From: Planctomycetaceae bacterium
GTDB lineage: Bacteria; Planctomycetota; UBA1135; GCA-002686595
Direction of reading: 5' to 3'
Assembly (NCBI GenBank): GCA_016125265.1
Contig: WGMC01000018.1
Span: forward strand, 1 to 64,000
Length of the DNA stretch: 64,000 nt
The position numbers and the translations under genes were made by a program. Under the pieces are notes generated by a model. That model had not been told where the DNA came from. It searched no databases and saw nothing but the letters and a program-made list of their open reading frames with translations. This document shows, in pieces, positions 26,101 to 34,125 of this stretch (its first letter is position 1; every line of letters begins with the position of its first letter).

Positions 26101-26600
26101 CGATCTTCGCGCGGGATGCTTCCGGCGCTCCCATCGAAACGATGAGCTTCGTGCAGAGCGACCCCTCGGGCAACTTCCGCTGGCGCGGCCTTGCACCCGG
26201 CGACTACACGTTCCACGCGCGCGGGGGCGAGCGCGCCAGCGCCGAGAGCGCACGGATCAAGGTGCGCGCCGGCGAAGTGGCCGAGGTCGAACTCGTCGTG
26301 GGCGAAGGTGCGTACCTGATCGTGCGAGTCGAGGGCACGGAAACCGCGGAACTACTGCAGGGGCTGGTGCGTGTCGACGTGCGCGACGGCGACGACCGGC
26401 AAATGGGTGGGCTCTTCAGCATGGAGGACTTCGCCGAACTGTTGAGCACCGAGCGCTCCTTCGACGAACAGCGCTTCGGGCCACTCGCACCCGGCTCGTA
26501 CCGCGCCTCCGCGACGGGCCCCGACGGCAACCGGGTCGAAAAGCGCGTGGAGCTGAGCCCCGGCCAAGAACGCCGCCTGCGCCTGCGTTTGAAGGACTGA
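23127..26600 (+). CDS. exported carboxypeptidase-regulatory-like repeat protein, paralogue 1
   Basis: 1,157 residues. The start at 23127 gives a signal or anchor helix (MARRSPLLLLLLLPPLALA) followed by an acidic Ala/Gly/Pro linker to about residue 80. The rest is about ten beta-sandwich units of the CarboxypepD_reg type, each opening with a pattern such as VEGRVRFADGAVAGGPVLVLA, GAIRGRVRGPDGRPVAQTMV or GEVRGRVRDGSGKPVSSMAI and closing with a T-D-x-x-G-R-F strand. No catalytic domain is seen. It is probably a periplasmic or surface structural protein; the function is unknown. First of five tandem paralogues. Its last 158 bp are nearly identical to those of paralogue 2. Confidence 0.88.
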   Translation: MARRSPLLLLLLLPPLALAALFFLGGGPRPPEEGVEGALREDAPRARSADLAEADGAAAGAEGALAGVGDDRSGDQAPAGSRRVGLGTRVEGRVRFADGAVAGGPVLVLARPAQFPSNWQRTARRLHAGQHVDASVHTFADADGRFALEWSGDGERLELAAMAPTAATDAAAVWNPEETSPVTLTLGPRAALLVEVRAGGGFAAGSPPSFEGEEIELGPAERSPGAVLEDITSSEAWNPSSNDRRASAWVDGEGRARILAVAVGRELRLSYDGENAAESSQAVAPLSAGEQRPVTLVLGAGATVRGRLVDSAGHPLEGVRVRAHAAGPFGMPGEQRDETKTDADGRFELTHVGKDAVVLVLSKEGFLISRAPLPDDLSDGDQRDVGDVVMEDGAQLAGEVRLPDGAPAVGAEVIAQVDPMSLGQSGGMTAWRGFRSQTKADDRGRFLLAGLVEGGRYNLEANLETDGARLHVRQQRVREGDGELLLVLEPAPKLLGRVLTPKGEPLADATVRATSEGPTGNPWMGGRTTMQSTRTDEQGNFRLELDEAGTVSLEALAPGYAPSASLSVVAPTDAVHELRLRPSLTLAGKVVDPAGNPVEGASVAKAMTFFARMQSAETESGPTAKTDADGRFALVDLPAGEIVLSARHPEHTVSTEVAVELVEGEAPEEIVLSLRRGALVRGVLFAKDGRTDAGVQIIANAMPAMETRMATTDGAGEFVLERLPPGRWQIMSMGGFDMSSDSEERGLASMLENLKMQVLELEEGVEYVVELGAPPADPVTVRGVVRRAGEPLSKGILSFVPQSGGSAGLKLASLDGAGRYEIVLPEPGGYLVTAGTGEMGGPGNAGTQVELRCDVPKAESFDFDVNLPGGAIRGRVRGPDGRPVAQTMVTWSREDGSAVGTMTGGGYGSALTDDQGQYELGLLAPGRYRVAAGGNNFGGMVDESPTTARGLRTGVQLGKDEVREGVDFELVTPGEVRGRVRDGSGKPVSSMAIFARDASGAPIETMSFVQSDPSGNFRWRGLAPGDYTFHARGGERASAESARIKVRAGEVAEVELVVGEGAYLIVRVEGTETAELLQGLVRVDVRDGDDRQMGGLFSMEDFAELLSTERSFDEQRFGPLAPGSYRASATGPDGNRVEKRVELSPGQERRLRLRLKD
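26443..26600 (+). repeat. near-identical 3' patch shared with paralogue 2
   Basis: These 158 bp match 30522-30679 with four differences (offset 4,079 bp), whereas sequence immediately upstream is poorly conserved. The match continues more weakly into the spacer and the next gene start. Confidence 0.85.
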
Positions 26601-26625
26601 CCCCCCCGCCCGCGATCGGCAGCGG

Positions 26626-26631
26626 TACATT
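26626..26631 (+). promoter_or_regulatory. -10-like box, remnant paralogue
   Basis: TACATT, 7 nt before the ATG at 26639, inside the conserved GCAGCGGTACATTGGG block. Confidence 0.4.
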
Positions 26632-26638
26632 GGGCGGC

Positions 26639-27225
26639 ATGGCACGCCGCTCGCCCATGCTGCTTCTCTCGTAGTTGCCTGCCCTTGCGTTGGGCGCGGC
26701 CGAAGCGCACACGTGGCGGTGGCTGCGCTCTTGGCGTGGGACGCAACCGGGGCACCCATGGGATCGTGGCACACGATCCAAAGCGACGCTGTGGGCAACT
26801 TTCGTTGGCCTGGCTTTGCGCCCGGGGACTACACGTTCTACGCGCGTGGCGGCGGCTTGGCCAGTGCGGAAAGTGCGCCGATCACTGTGCGGGCCGGGGA
26901 AGTGTCCGAGGTCGAGTTGGTTCTGCGCGCCGGCGCCTTCTTGATCCTGAGTGTGGACGGCGTCGAACCGGGCCAGATGGCCGAGGGCATGGTGCGAGTG
27001 GACGTACGCGACGCGCAGAACCGCCAGGTGGGTGCACTCCTCGGCGCGGACGCGTTCGGCAGTAGGCTGAACAGCACGAACCACTTCGACGAGCGGAGTT
27101 TTGGACCCCTGGCACCGGGCAGCTACCGAGCCATCGTCACAGGTCCCGATGGCCATCGGGCCGAACGCTTGGTAGATCTTGTAACCGGCCAGAAACTTCA
27201 CCTCCGCATGGCTTGGGAGGACTGA
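26639..27225 (+). pseudogene. internally deleted paralogue (signal peptide plus last 165 codons)
   Basis: Begins like its neighbours (MARRSPMLLLS) but meets TAG at 26672. The signal-peptide coding continues after it (LPALALGA), then near 26700-26716 the sequence jumps, in another frame, to what aligns with the last part of paralogue 1 (FARDASGAPIE against LAWDATGAPMG) and runs to a normal end at 27225 (HLRMAWED). About 950 codons are missing. A GTG at 26713 could in theory start a 170-residue protein, but it would lack export signals. Confidence 0.85.
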
Positions 27226-27255
27226 CCCAGCCCCCCCACAAACCAAAGCGAGCGG

Positions 27256-27261
27256 TACAGT
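27256..27261 (+). promoter_or_regulatory. -10-like box, paralogue 2
   Basis: TACAGT, 7 nt before the ATG at 27269. Confidence 0.4.
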
Positions 27262-27268
27262 GGGCAGC

Positions 27269-30200
27269 ATGGCACGCCGCTCGCCCCTGCTGCTTCTACT
27301 TTGGTTGCCGGCCTTCGCGCTCGGCGCCCGCTTGCTGCTCAACAGCCCCACCAGCGCGTCCGCGGGCGTGGCCGAGTTAGCCATCCCAGAGTTCTTGGCG
27401 GAAGCGGCCAAGGGGGCCGCGGAAATCGCGTTGAACGCGGCTGAAGCGCCTCCGATGGAGGCGAACACCGCCACCAACCGCCGCGTGGCCACCCGCATCG
27501 AGGGCCGCATCGCGTACACAGACGGAGCCGTACCCGGCGGGCCGGTGTGGGTGGTCGCGGGAAAGCCACGAGCCAACTGGCAATGGCAGCGAGCGGCGCG
27601 GCGCCTGCACGCGGGGCTCGGGGCGAACGCACTGGCACACGGCGTCGCTGACGCCGACGGACGTTTCGCGCTGGAGTGGACAGGCGAACAAACCGAGCTC
27701 TACGTAGCCGCCCTCGCCCCCACCGCGGCGACCGAGACGCCGTTGCGCTGGAGCGCCGCCGATGGAACGCCGCTCACCCTCACATTGGAACCGCGCGCGG
27801 CGCTGATCGTGGAACTGCGGGCTGGTGCGGGCTTCTCCGAGGGCTCCGCCCCCAACTTCCACAAGGCTGGGTTGCGCTTGCAAAGCAGCCTCCAGACTCC
27901 GAAGGAGCCCACCGAAGGTGTGGCAAACACCCGTTTCGACACCATCGCGTGGGTGGACGAAGCAGGCCGGGCCACGTTTCTAGCCGCGCCCGTGAACCAG
28001 AACCTCGAGGTTGCATACGAGGGCAACCTCGCGGTCGCCGCCATGAAGTCGGTTCCCCTCCTAGTCAGCGGCGAGCAGCGATCGCTCCCCATGCAACTCG
28101 ACGCCGGTGCACACCTCCTCGGTCGAGTGGTGGACGAAGCTGGCGCGCCGATCGAGTCCGCGCACGTGCGTGCCCGTGGTGAACTGGGGATGGGCGCAGT
28201 TGGAACGCTGGTCTCAGCGCGTACGAACAAGCAGGGGCGCTTCGACCTTCGTCTGCTCAGTCCCACCGTCACCAGCATCGCGATCACCAAGCAGGGCTAT
28301 GTGCGCGGCCAGCACGACGTCGGCCCAGCGCTTCTGCACGGCAGCCGCAGGGATCTGGGCGATCTCGTGCTGGAGCAAGGCGCCAGCCTCGCCGGCCGGG
28401 TCCTCGACTCCGATGGGCGCCCCGCGGCGGGGGTCGCGGTCTTGGCCCACATGAATCCCACGAGCCAACTTCAGACCGGGACAACTGCCGGTTGGAGTTC
28501 GGACGCAAACGCGGCCACCACCGATGCCGAGGGTCGCTTCCAGCTCCGTGGGCTGGCAAAGGGCGTTCACTACGATCTGACTGCCAGACGCGACACCGAC
28601 GGCGGCTTCCAACTGGCAGTTCAAGAGGACATGCCGGACGGCGAAACGAATCTGGTCCTCGTGCTCGTGCCCGCCCCGGGCGCGATCGGCAAAGTGCTGG
28701 ATCCGAATGGCCATCCCGTGGCCGGGGCCGAGGTCCGCGCCAAGCGTGAGGAAACCTCCGCATGGCCGTGGGAAGATGAGCTCTTCTACACCCCCGCGCG
28801 GACGGACGCGGAGGGCAACTTCCGCCTTCAGATGGAAAAGCCGGGCACCTTTTCCATCCGCGCCGCAGCAAAGGGCTTTGCCCCGAGCCTGACCGTCTCC
28901 ATCGCGGTCCCTGGCGACGTGCCCCTCGAGCTGCAACTGCGCCGTTCGCTGACCGTGAACGGCCGAGTGGTCGACACCACCGGCGATCCGGTGCAAGGGG
29001 CCACCGTGAGCAAAGCCGATGCGTACACGGATCGGTGGATCGCGTTCGGATCCGACATCGATTTCGAATCCGCGGAGATGCGCAGCGACGCGGATGGACG
29101 TTTCCAGATGCTCGCGCCCGCCGGGCAGCTCGTTCTGCGCGCGCAGCACCCCGAGTACGCCCAAGGCACCAACGTGGTCGTCGATGTACAGGAAGACCAA
29201 GAGGCGCATGAGGTCGTCATTCCTCTGGCGCGCGGCGCGACGGTGCGCGGTGTGCTCTACGAAGGGGGCGAACGCGCAGGCGCCGGGGTGAGTGTCACGG
29301 CCAGCGCATCGCGCAACCCGTTTGGCACCACGGTATCCACCGATGCCGCCGGCGAGTTCGTGTTCGAGCGGCTAGCCGCGGGCCGCTGGCATCTTTTCTC
29401 GATGGGCAGCAAAAGGTTCCCGGCCGACCCCACGAAGCCAAACTTCGCCCAGGCATTCGAGAACATGCGCACGCAAATGCTCGTGGTGGAGGACGGTGGC
29501 GAGTACCAGGTGGAACTCGGCTCGCCCCCCCTCGACCCCGTCCACGTTCGCGGTCGGGTGCTCTGCGCGGAGAAACCCCTCGCGAAAGGTGTGCTCACCT
29601 TCCTGCCCCTTCGGAGCAAAACCGCAAGCACGCGCATCGCGAGCGTTGACGAGACGGGTCGCTACGACGTGGTTCTACCCGAGCCAGGCAGCTATGTGAT
29701 GACCGTCCGCAACGGCGACCTCGACGCCAACGGCAACCCGGGCACGAGCCTGGAGCTGCATTGCGAGATTCCCGCGGCACCGAGTCATGCACTCGACTTC
29801 CACCTGCCTGGAGGAGTAGTCCGCGGGCATGTTCGTGGGCCCGATCGCAAGGCCGTGGCGCGCGTGCTCGTCACGTGCGTCAGGGAGGATGGCTTGGCGG
29901 TAGGCACGATGGGCGGCGGCGCCTACGGCTCTACGAGCACTGACGCAGAGGGGCACTACGAAATCACGATGCTGGCCCCGGGAAGCTACCGGGTCGCTGT
30001 CGGCGGCGAGCGCCACCCCGCATGGAGCGATGGGTCACCCACGGCCATCCACGGCATGCACACGGGTGTGTACATCGGAAAGGATGAGGTGCGCGAGGGA
30101 GTCGACTTCGAACTCGTGGCGCCTGGCGAGGTACACGGCCAGATCACGGACGGCGACGGCAAGCCCGTCGCAGACTCCACGGTATTCGCACGGTATGCAT

Positions 30201-30679
30201 CGGGCGTCCCAGTCGAATCCATGGGCTCCACACGAAGTGACGCGGTTGGCAACTTCCGCTGGCGCGGCCTGCCACCCGGGGAGTACACGTTCCACGCCCG
30301 AGCTGGCAACCAGGTCAGCGCGGAAAGTGCCCCGGTGACCGTGGAGAGTGGCGAAGTAGCGGAACTCGACTTGGTCTTGGCGATTGGCGCGTACCTGATC
30401 GTCCGCGTGGAAAGCGCCGAGTCGCTGGAGTTGGCGCAAGGACTCGTTCGCGTTCAACTTCGCGACGCGAAAGACCGTGTGACCGGTGAAACCTTCAGCC
30501 GAGAAGATTGGGGCGACCGACTGAGCACCGAGCGCTCCTTCGACGAACAGCGCTTCGGGCCACTCGCGCCCGGCTCGTACCGCGCCTCCGCGACGGGCCC
30601 CGACGGCAACCGGGTCGAAAGGCGGGTGGAGCTGAGCCCCGGCCAAGAGCGCCGCCTGCGCCTGCGTTTGAAGGACTGA
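27269..30679 (+). CDS. exported carboxypeptidase-regulatory-like repeat protein, paralogue 2
   Basis: 1,136 residues with the same plan as paralogue 1: signal/anchor MARRSPLLLLLWLPAFALGA, linker, then RIEGRIAYTDGAVPGGPVWVV and about ten beta-sandwich units, ending in LSPGQERRLRLRLKD. Codon use is less GC-rich in places than in its neighbours, as if under weaker selection or from another source. The spacer to the remnant upstream is 43 bp and to paralogue 3 is 37 bp. Confidence 0.87.
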   Translation: MARRSPLLLLLWLPAFALGARLLLNSPTSASAGVAELAIPEFLAEAAKGAAEIALNAAEAPPMEANTATNRRVATRIEGRIAYTDGAVPGGPVWVVAGKPRANWQWQRAARRLHAGLGANALAHGVADADGRFALEWTGEQTELYVAALAPTAATETPLRWSAADGTPLTLTLEPRAALIVELRAGAGFSEGSAPNFHKAGLRLQSSLQTPKEPTEGVANTRFDTIAWVDEAGRATFLAAPVNQNLEVAYEGNLAVAAMKSVPLLVSGEQRSLPMQLDAGAHLLGRVVDEAGAPIESAHVRARGELGMGAVGTLVSARTNKQGRFDLRLLSPTVTSIAITKQGYVRGQHDVGPALLHGSRRDLGDLVLEQGASLAGRVLDSDGRPAAGVAVLAHMNPTSQLQTGTTAGWSSDANAATTDAEGRFQLRGLAKGVHYDLTARRDTDGGFQLAVQEDMPDGETNLVLVLVPAPGAIGKVLDPNGHPVAGAEVRAKREETSAWPWEDELFYTPARTDAEGNFRLQMEKPGTFSIRAAAKGFAPSLTVSIAVPGDVPLELQLRRSLTVNGRVVDTTGDPVQGATVSKADAYTDRWIAFGSDIDFESAEMRSDADGRFQMLAPAGQLVLRAQHPEYAQGTNVVVDVQEDQEAHEVVIPLARGATVRGVLYEGGERAGAGVSVTASASRNPFGTTVSTDAAGEFVFERLAAGRWHLFSMGSKRFPADPTKPNFAQAFENMRTQMLVVEDGGEYQVELGSPPLDPVHVRGRVLCAEKPLAKGVLTFLPLRSKTASTRIASVDETGRYDVVLPEPGSYVMTVRNGDLDANGNPGTSLELHCEIPAAPSHALDFHLPGGVVRGHVRGPDRKAVARVLVTCVREDGLAVGTMGGGAYGSTSTDAEGHYEITMLAPGSYRVAVGGERHPAWSDGSPTAIHGMHTGVYIGKDEVREGVDFELVAPGEVHGQITDGDGKPVADSTVFARYASGVPVESMGSTRSDAVGNFRWRGLPPGEYTFHARAGNQVSAESAPVTVESGEVAELDLVLAIGAYLIVRVESAESLELAQGLVRVQLRDAKDRVTGETFSREDWGDRLSTERSFDEQRFGPLAPGSYRASATGPDGNRVERRVELSPGQERRLRLRLKD
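30522..30679 (+). repeat. near-identical 3' patch shared with paralogue 1
   Basis: Partner of 26443-26600 (four mismatches in 158 bp). The boundary on the left is sharp at TGAGCACCGAGCGCTCC. Confidence 0.85.
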
Positions 30680-30703
30680 TCCGCCACCCGCAGGCGGCAG
30701 CGG

Positions 30704-30709
30704 TACATT
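30704..30709 (+). promoter_or_regulatory. -10-like box, paralogue 3
   Basis: TACATT, 7 nt before the ATG at 30717. Confidence 0.4.
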
Positions 30710-30716
30710 GGGAGCC

Positions 30717-33700
30717 ATGGCACGCCGCTCGCCCCTGCTGCTTCTTCTGTTCCTGCCCGCGCTCGCGTTGGGGGCCTTCTATCTGTTCCACGGAGAGCCG
30801 CCCTCCTCCCAGGGTGTCGCGGGCGCGGCCCTGCTCGGGCCCGAGGTGTCGGCGGTGAGGCCTGCGTCGGCGGCGGAGACGGAAGCCGCGCCGGCGGCAG
30901 AGACACCCCCGGCCCGCCGCGCCAGCGTGGCCGCCCGCATCGAGGGCCGTGTCGCCTACGCGGACGGAGCCATACCCGGTGGAGGGGTGCTGGTGTACGC
31001 AGGGACGCCCGGCGCCGCCTGGCGTTGGGAGCGCGCGGGAAGGCGCGTCCACGCGGGCTTGGACGCGGACACGCTGGTGCGCGGGTTCGCCGATGCGGAG
31101 GGGCGGTTTGCCCTCGAGTGGAGCGGCGACAGCGCGGAACTCGCCGTGGCGGCCATGGCCCCCACCGCCGCGACCGAGGCCCCGGTGCGCTGGAGCGATG
31201 CGGACACGGCGCCGCTCACGTTGACCTTGGAACCGCGCGCGGCATTGTTCGTGGACGTGCGACGCGGTGCGGGGTTCGATGCCGCGACGGCGCCAGACTT
31301 CCGCGATTCGGAGCTGCGATTGCGGCTCCCGAGCGGGTCCGACGAACGCGCGTCCGGCCTTTCCGCCACCCGTCGCAACATGTCGGGGTGGGTGGACGAG
31401 CACGGGCTCGCGACGTTCCTAGCTGTACCCATCGAGCGCGACTTCGAGCTCCACTACAAGGGACCCGCCGCCGTCGAAACGGCAAGGACCGTAGCCGCCC
31501 TGGCAAGCGGCGAGCAGCGCGCGATGGTGCTCGAGTTGCCCGCCGGCGCGCACCTGATCGGGCGTGTGGTTGACGAGTTGGGGGCACCCGTAGCAGGCGC
31601 CAGCCTCATTGCGCGTGAGCCAGCGTCGGACGCTCGCTCTACGGCGAGTACCGACACCGAAGGGCGCTTCGAGATGCCGCGGGTCGCCACCTCGGCGAGG
31701 TCCCTAGACCTCTCCAAAGATGGGCACTTGGCGGCCACCCACACATTGGCAGCTGACCTCGTGAACGGCGTGCGCCGGAACCTGGGAAACCTCGTGCTCC
31801 CCCACGGAGCCCGTTTGGCTGGCCACGTCCGACACCCCGACGGTCGACCCGCGTCGCGAGTGGTCGTCACCGCGTACGCGAACCGGAAGGCGCTCGAAGA
31901 CCAGGCAGGAGTCGGTTCCGGGCACTACGGGACAGTCGATGCCATCGCGGACGAGGAAGGTCACTTCGTCCTCCGCGGACTGGCGACGGATATGACCTAC
32001 GACCTCGTAGCAAAGTGGAAGTCCGACGAAGCGCATTTCCTGGCGCGCCACGAGGACACGCGGCGAAACCAGATGGATCTGATCCTCGTGCTCCACCCCG
32101 CGCCTGCCATCGTGGGGCGGGTGCTTGCACCCGACGGGACACCGGTGGCTCGGGCCGAAGTCGCGGGGGAACCCAAAACCTACTCTGTGCATTTCGTGGC
32201 GGGCGCGCATCTTCCAAGCACGGTGCGAACCGACGCAGAGGGACGTTTCCGCCTGGAGTTCGAGAGTCCCGGGCCAGTGACCGTCGAAGCGAATGGCAGG
32301 GGTTTCTCTCCCAGCGTGGCCCTCTCCGTCATGGCGCCAAACGACGTGCCAGTAGAACTGCAACTGCGTCGGCCCACCGGCCTGCGCGGCATGGTCGTCG
32401 ACGCGGCGGGCAAGTCCGTGGCCAACGCTGCCGTGATCCAGAGCGAGGGGAATGACAACTATGGCGTGATCACCATCGGCGGTTCGGAGCCCACTTTGGC
32501 GACGAGCGACTTCGAAGGGCGCTTTGTGGTCGAAAACCAGCCACCTGGCCCCTTGGCTTTGCGCGCGAAGCATCCTGAACACGCGGCCAGCGCAGACGTG
32601 GTCGTCGAATTCAAGGAGGACGTGCAAGTCTCCGACCTGGTGCTGACCTTGAGACGGGGCGCAGTGGTGCGCGGCGTGCTGTACCGACGGGGCGAGCGGG
32701 CCGGAGCCGATCTTCACGTTACAGCTAGTGCGGCATCCGAGGCTGCCTGGGAGATGACCTCCACCGACGCAGCCGGCGAGTTTGTGTTCGAACGGCTCGC
32801 GCCGGGACGTTGGCAGTTCAGCTCTTTTGGAGACGAAGGCGACACAGAGGAGGAGGACTTGGTTGCGGTGCTCGCCAACTCACACAGCCAGACTCTGGAT
32901 CTCGAGGATGGGGTGGAGTATCTCCTGGAACTTGGCGCTCCGCCTGCGGATCCGATCGTCGTGAGCGGCATGGTGCGCCAGGGTGGCAAGGCCATCACGG
33001 AGGGCCTGGTGGAGTTTCTGCCGCACAACCCTGGTTCCTCAGCAAGTTTCACCGCGGGGGTGGACCGCACGGGTCGCTACGAGGTCGTTTTGGCCGAGCC
33101 GGGCGGATACGCGGTGATGGTGAGCCCGATGACCGAGAGCGACTTCGGCAGTACGGTGGAATTTCGGTGCGAAGTCCCCCGTGCTGACAGCCATGAGTTC
33201 AACATCGAACTGCCCAGCGGGGCGATCCGCGGACAGGTGCGTGGGCCCGACGGTCGCCCCCTGCAGTATTCCGTTGTGCTCCTAACCAGGGACGACGGTG
33301 CGGCGCTCGGGTCGCTTACGGGCGGCGGACTTGGCTTCGTGTTCACGGACGAAGACGGCCGCTACGAACTGACGCTATTGGCCGCGGGCAGCTATCGGAT
33401 CGAAGCCGGCGGCTCATTCCCCGGTGGCATGCAGGAGATGGCCCCCAACACCGCCCGGAGCCTTCGCACAGGTGTGCGGCTGGAACCGAACGAGGTGCGC
33501 GAGGGCGTGGACTTCGACCTGCTGTTGCCGGGGCAGGTGCAAGGGCGTGTCGTCAACAGTGCGGGGAAGGCCGTGGCAGCCGCCGCGGTGTTCGCCCGCA
33601 ATGCGGCGGGGACGGCGATGGAGGCCCTCGGTCTCGCGGAGAGCGACCTCACCGGCAGCTTCCGCTTCTATGACCTGGCACCCGGCGAGTACACGTTCGA

Positions 33701-34082
33701 GGCACGCCGCGGCGGCCTGGTCAGTGCCGAGAGTGGCCGTGTCGCCGTGCGCGCCGGCGAGATGGCCCAGGTGGAGCTCCCGTTGGCCCCGGGCGCGTTC
33801 TTGACCGTGTGCGTGGAGGGGGCGGATCCGGCCGAGCTGGCCCAGGGACTGGTGCGCGTCGATATGCGCGATGCGCAGGACCGCCAAGTGCTTGGACTTT
33901 TCGACCCCGAAGAGCTCGAAGAGTCGCCGGTCGCGCTGGCCCCCAACGAACACAGGGTCGGCCCGCTCAACCCCGGCTCCTACCGCGTCTTGGCGACCGC
34001 TCCCGCGGGCAAACGCGCCGAGGGGACGGTCGAACTGAAGGCGGGTCAGGTGCAGCGCGTGACGCTGACACTGAAGGACTAG
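30717..34082 (+). CDS. exported carboxypeptidase-regulatory-like repeat protein, paralogue 3
   Basis: 1,121 residues. Signal/anchor MARRSPLLLLLFLPALALGA, then an Ala/Glu/Pro linker, then IEGRVAYADGAIPGGGVLVYA and about ten sandwich units (for example GAIRGQVRGPDGRPLQYSVV and GQVQGRVVNSAGKAVAAAAV). The C-terminus (VELKAGQVQRVTLTLKD) differs from paralogues 1 and 2, so it escaped the 3' homogenisation. No enzyme motif was found. Confidence 0.87.
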   Translation: MARRSPLLLLLFLPALALGAFYLFHGEPPSSQGVAGAALLGPEVSAVRPASAAETEAAPAAETPPARRASVAARIEGRVAYADGAIPGGGVLVYAGTPGAAWRWERAGRRVHAGLDADTLVRGFADAEGRFALEWSGDSAELAVAAMAPTAATEAPVRWSDADTAPLTLTLEPRAALFVDVRRGAGFDAATAPDFRDSELRLRLPSGSDERASGLSATRRNMSGWVDEHGLATFLAVPIERDFELHYKGPAAVETARTVAALASGEQRAMVLELPAGAHLIGRVVDELGAPVAGASLIAREPASDARSTASTDTEGRFEMPRVATSARSLDLSKDGHLAATHTLAADLVNGVRRNLGNLVLPHGARLAGHVRHPDGRPASRVVVTAYANRKALEDQAGVGSGHYGTVDAIADEEGHFVLRGLATDMTYDLVAKWKSDEAHFLARHEDTRRNQMDLILVLHPAPAIVGRVLAPDGTPVARAEVAGEPKTYSVHFVAGAHLPSTVRTDAEGRFRLEFESPGPVTVEANGRGFSPSVALSVMAPNDVPVELQLRRPTGLRGMVVDAAGKSVANAAVIQSEGNDNYGVITIGGSEPTLATSDFEGRFVVENQPPGPLALRAKHPEHAASADVVVEFKEDVQVSDLVLTLRRGAVVRGVLYRRGERAGADLHVTASAASEAAWEMTSTDAAGEFVFERLAPGRWQFSSFGDEGDTEEEDLVAVLANSHSQTLDLEDGVEYLLELGAPPADPIVVSGMVRQGGKAITEGLVEFLPHNPGSSASFTAGVDRTGRYEVVLAEPGGYAVMVSPMTESDFGSTVEFRCEVPRADSHEFNIELPSGAIRGQVRGPDGRPLQYSVVLLTRDDGAALGSLTGGGLGFVFTDEDGRYELTLLAAGSYRIEAGGSFPGGMQEMAPNTARSLRTGVRLEPNEVREGVDFDLLLPGQVQGRVVNSAGKAVAAAAVFARNAAGTAMEALGLAESDLTGSFRFYDLAPGEYTFEARRGGLVSAESGRVAVRAGEMAQVELPLAPGAFLTVCVEGADPAELAQGLVRVDMRDAQDRQVLGLFDPEELEESPVALAPNEHRVGPLNPGSYRVLATAPAGKRAEGTVELKAGQVQRVTLTLKD

Positions 34083-34112
34083 GACGGACCGACCAACTCC
34101 GGAGACGAACGA

Positions 34113-34118
34113 TACAGT
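34113..34118 (+). promoter_or_regulatory. -10-like box, paralogue 4
   Basis: TACAGT, 7 nt before the ATG at 34126. Confidence 0.4.
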
Positions 34119-34125
34119 GGAGCCC

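Noticed and set aside
26713..27225. Independent small gene
   Set aside because: It aligns with the C-terminus of the neighbouring paralogues and lacks the signal peptide, which is separated from it by a stop and a frame change.
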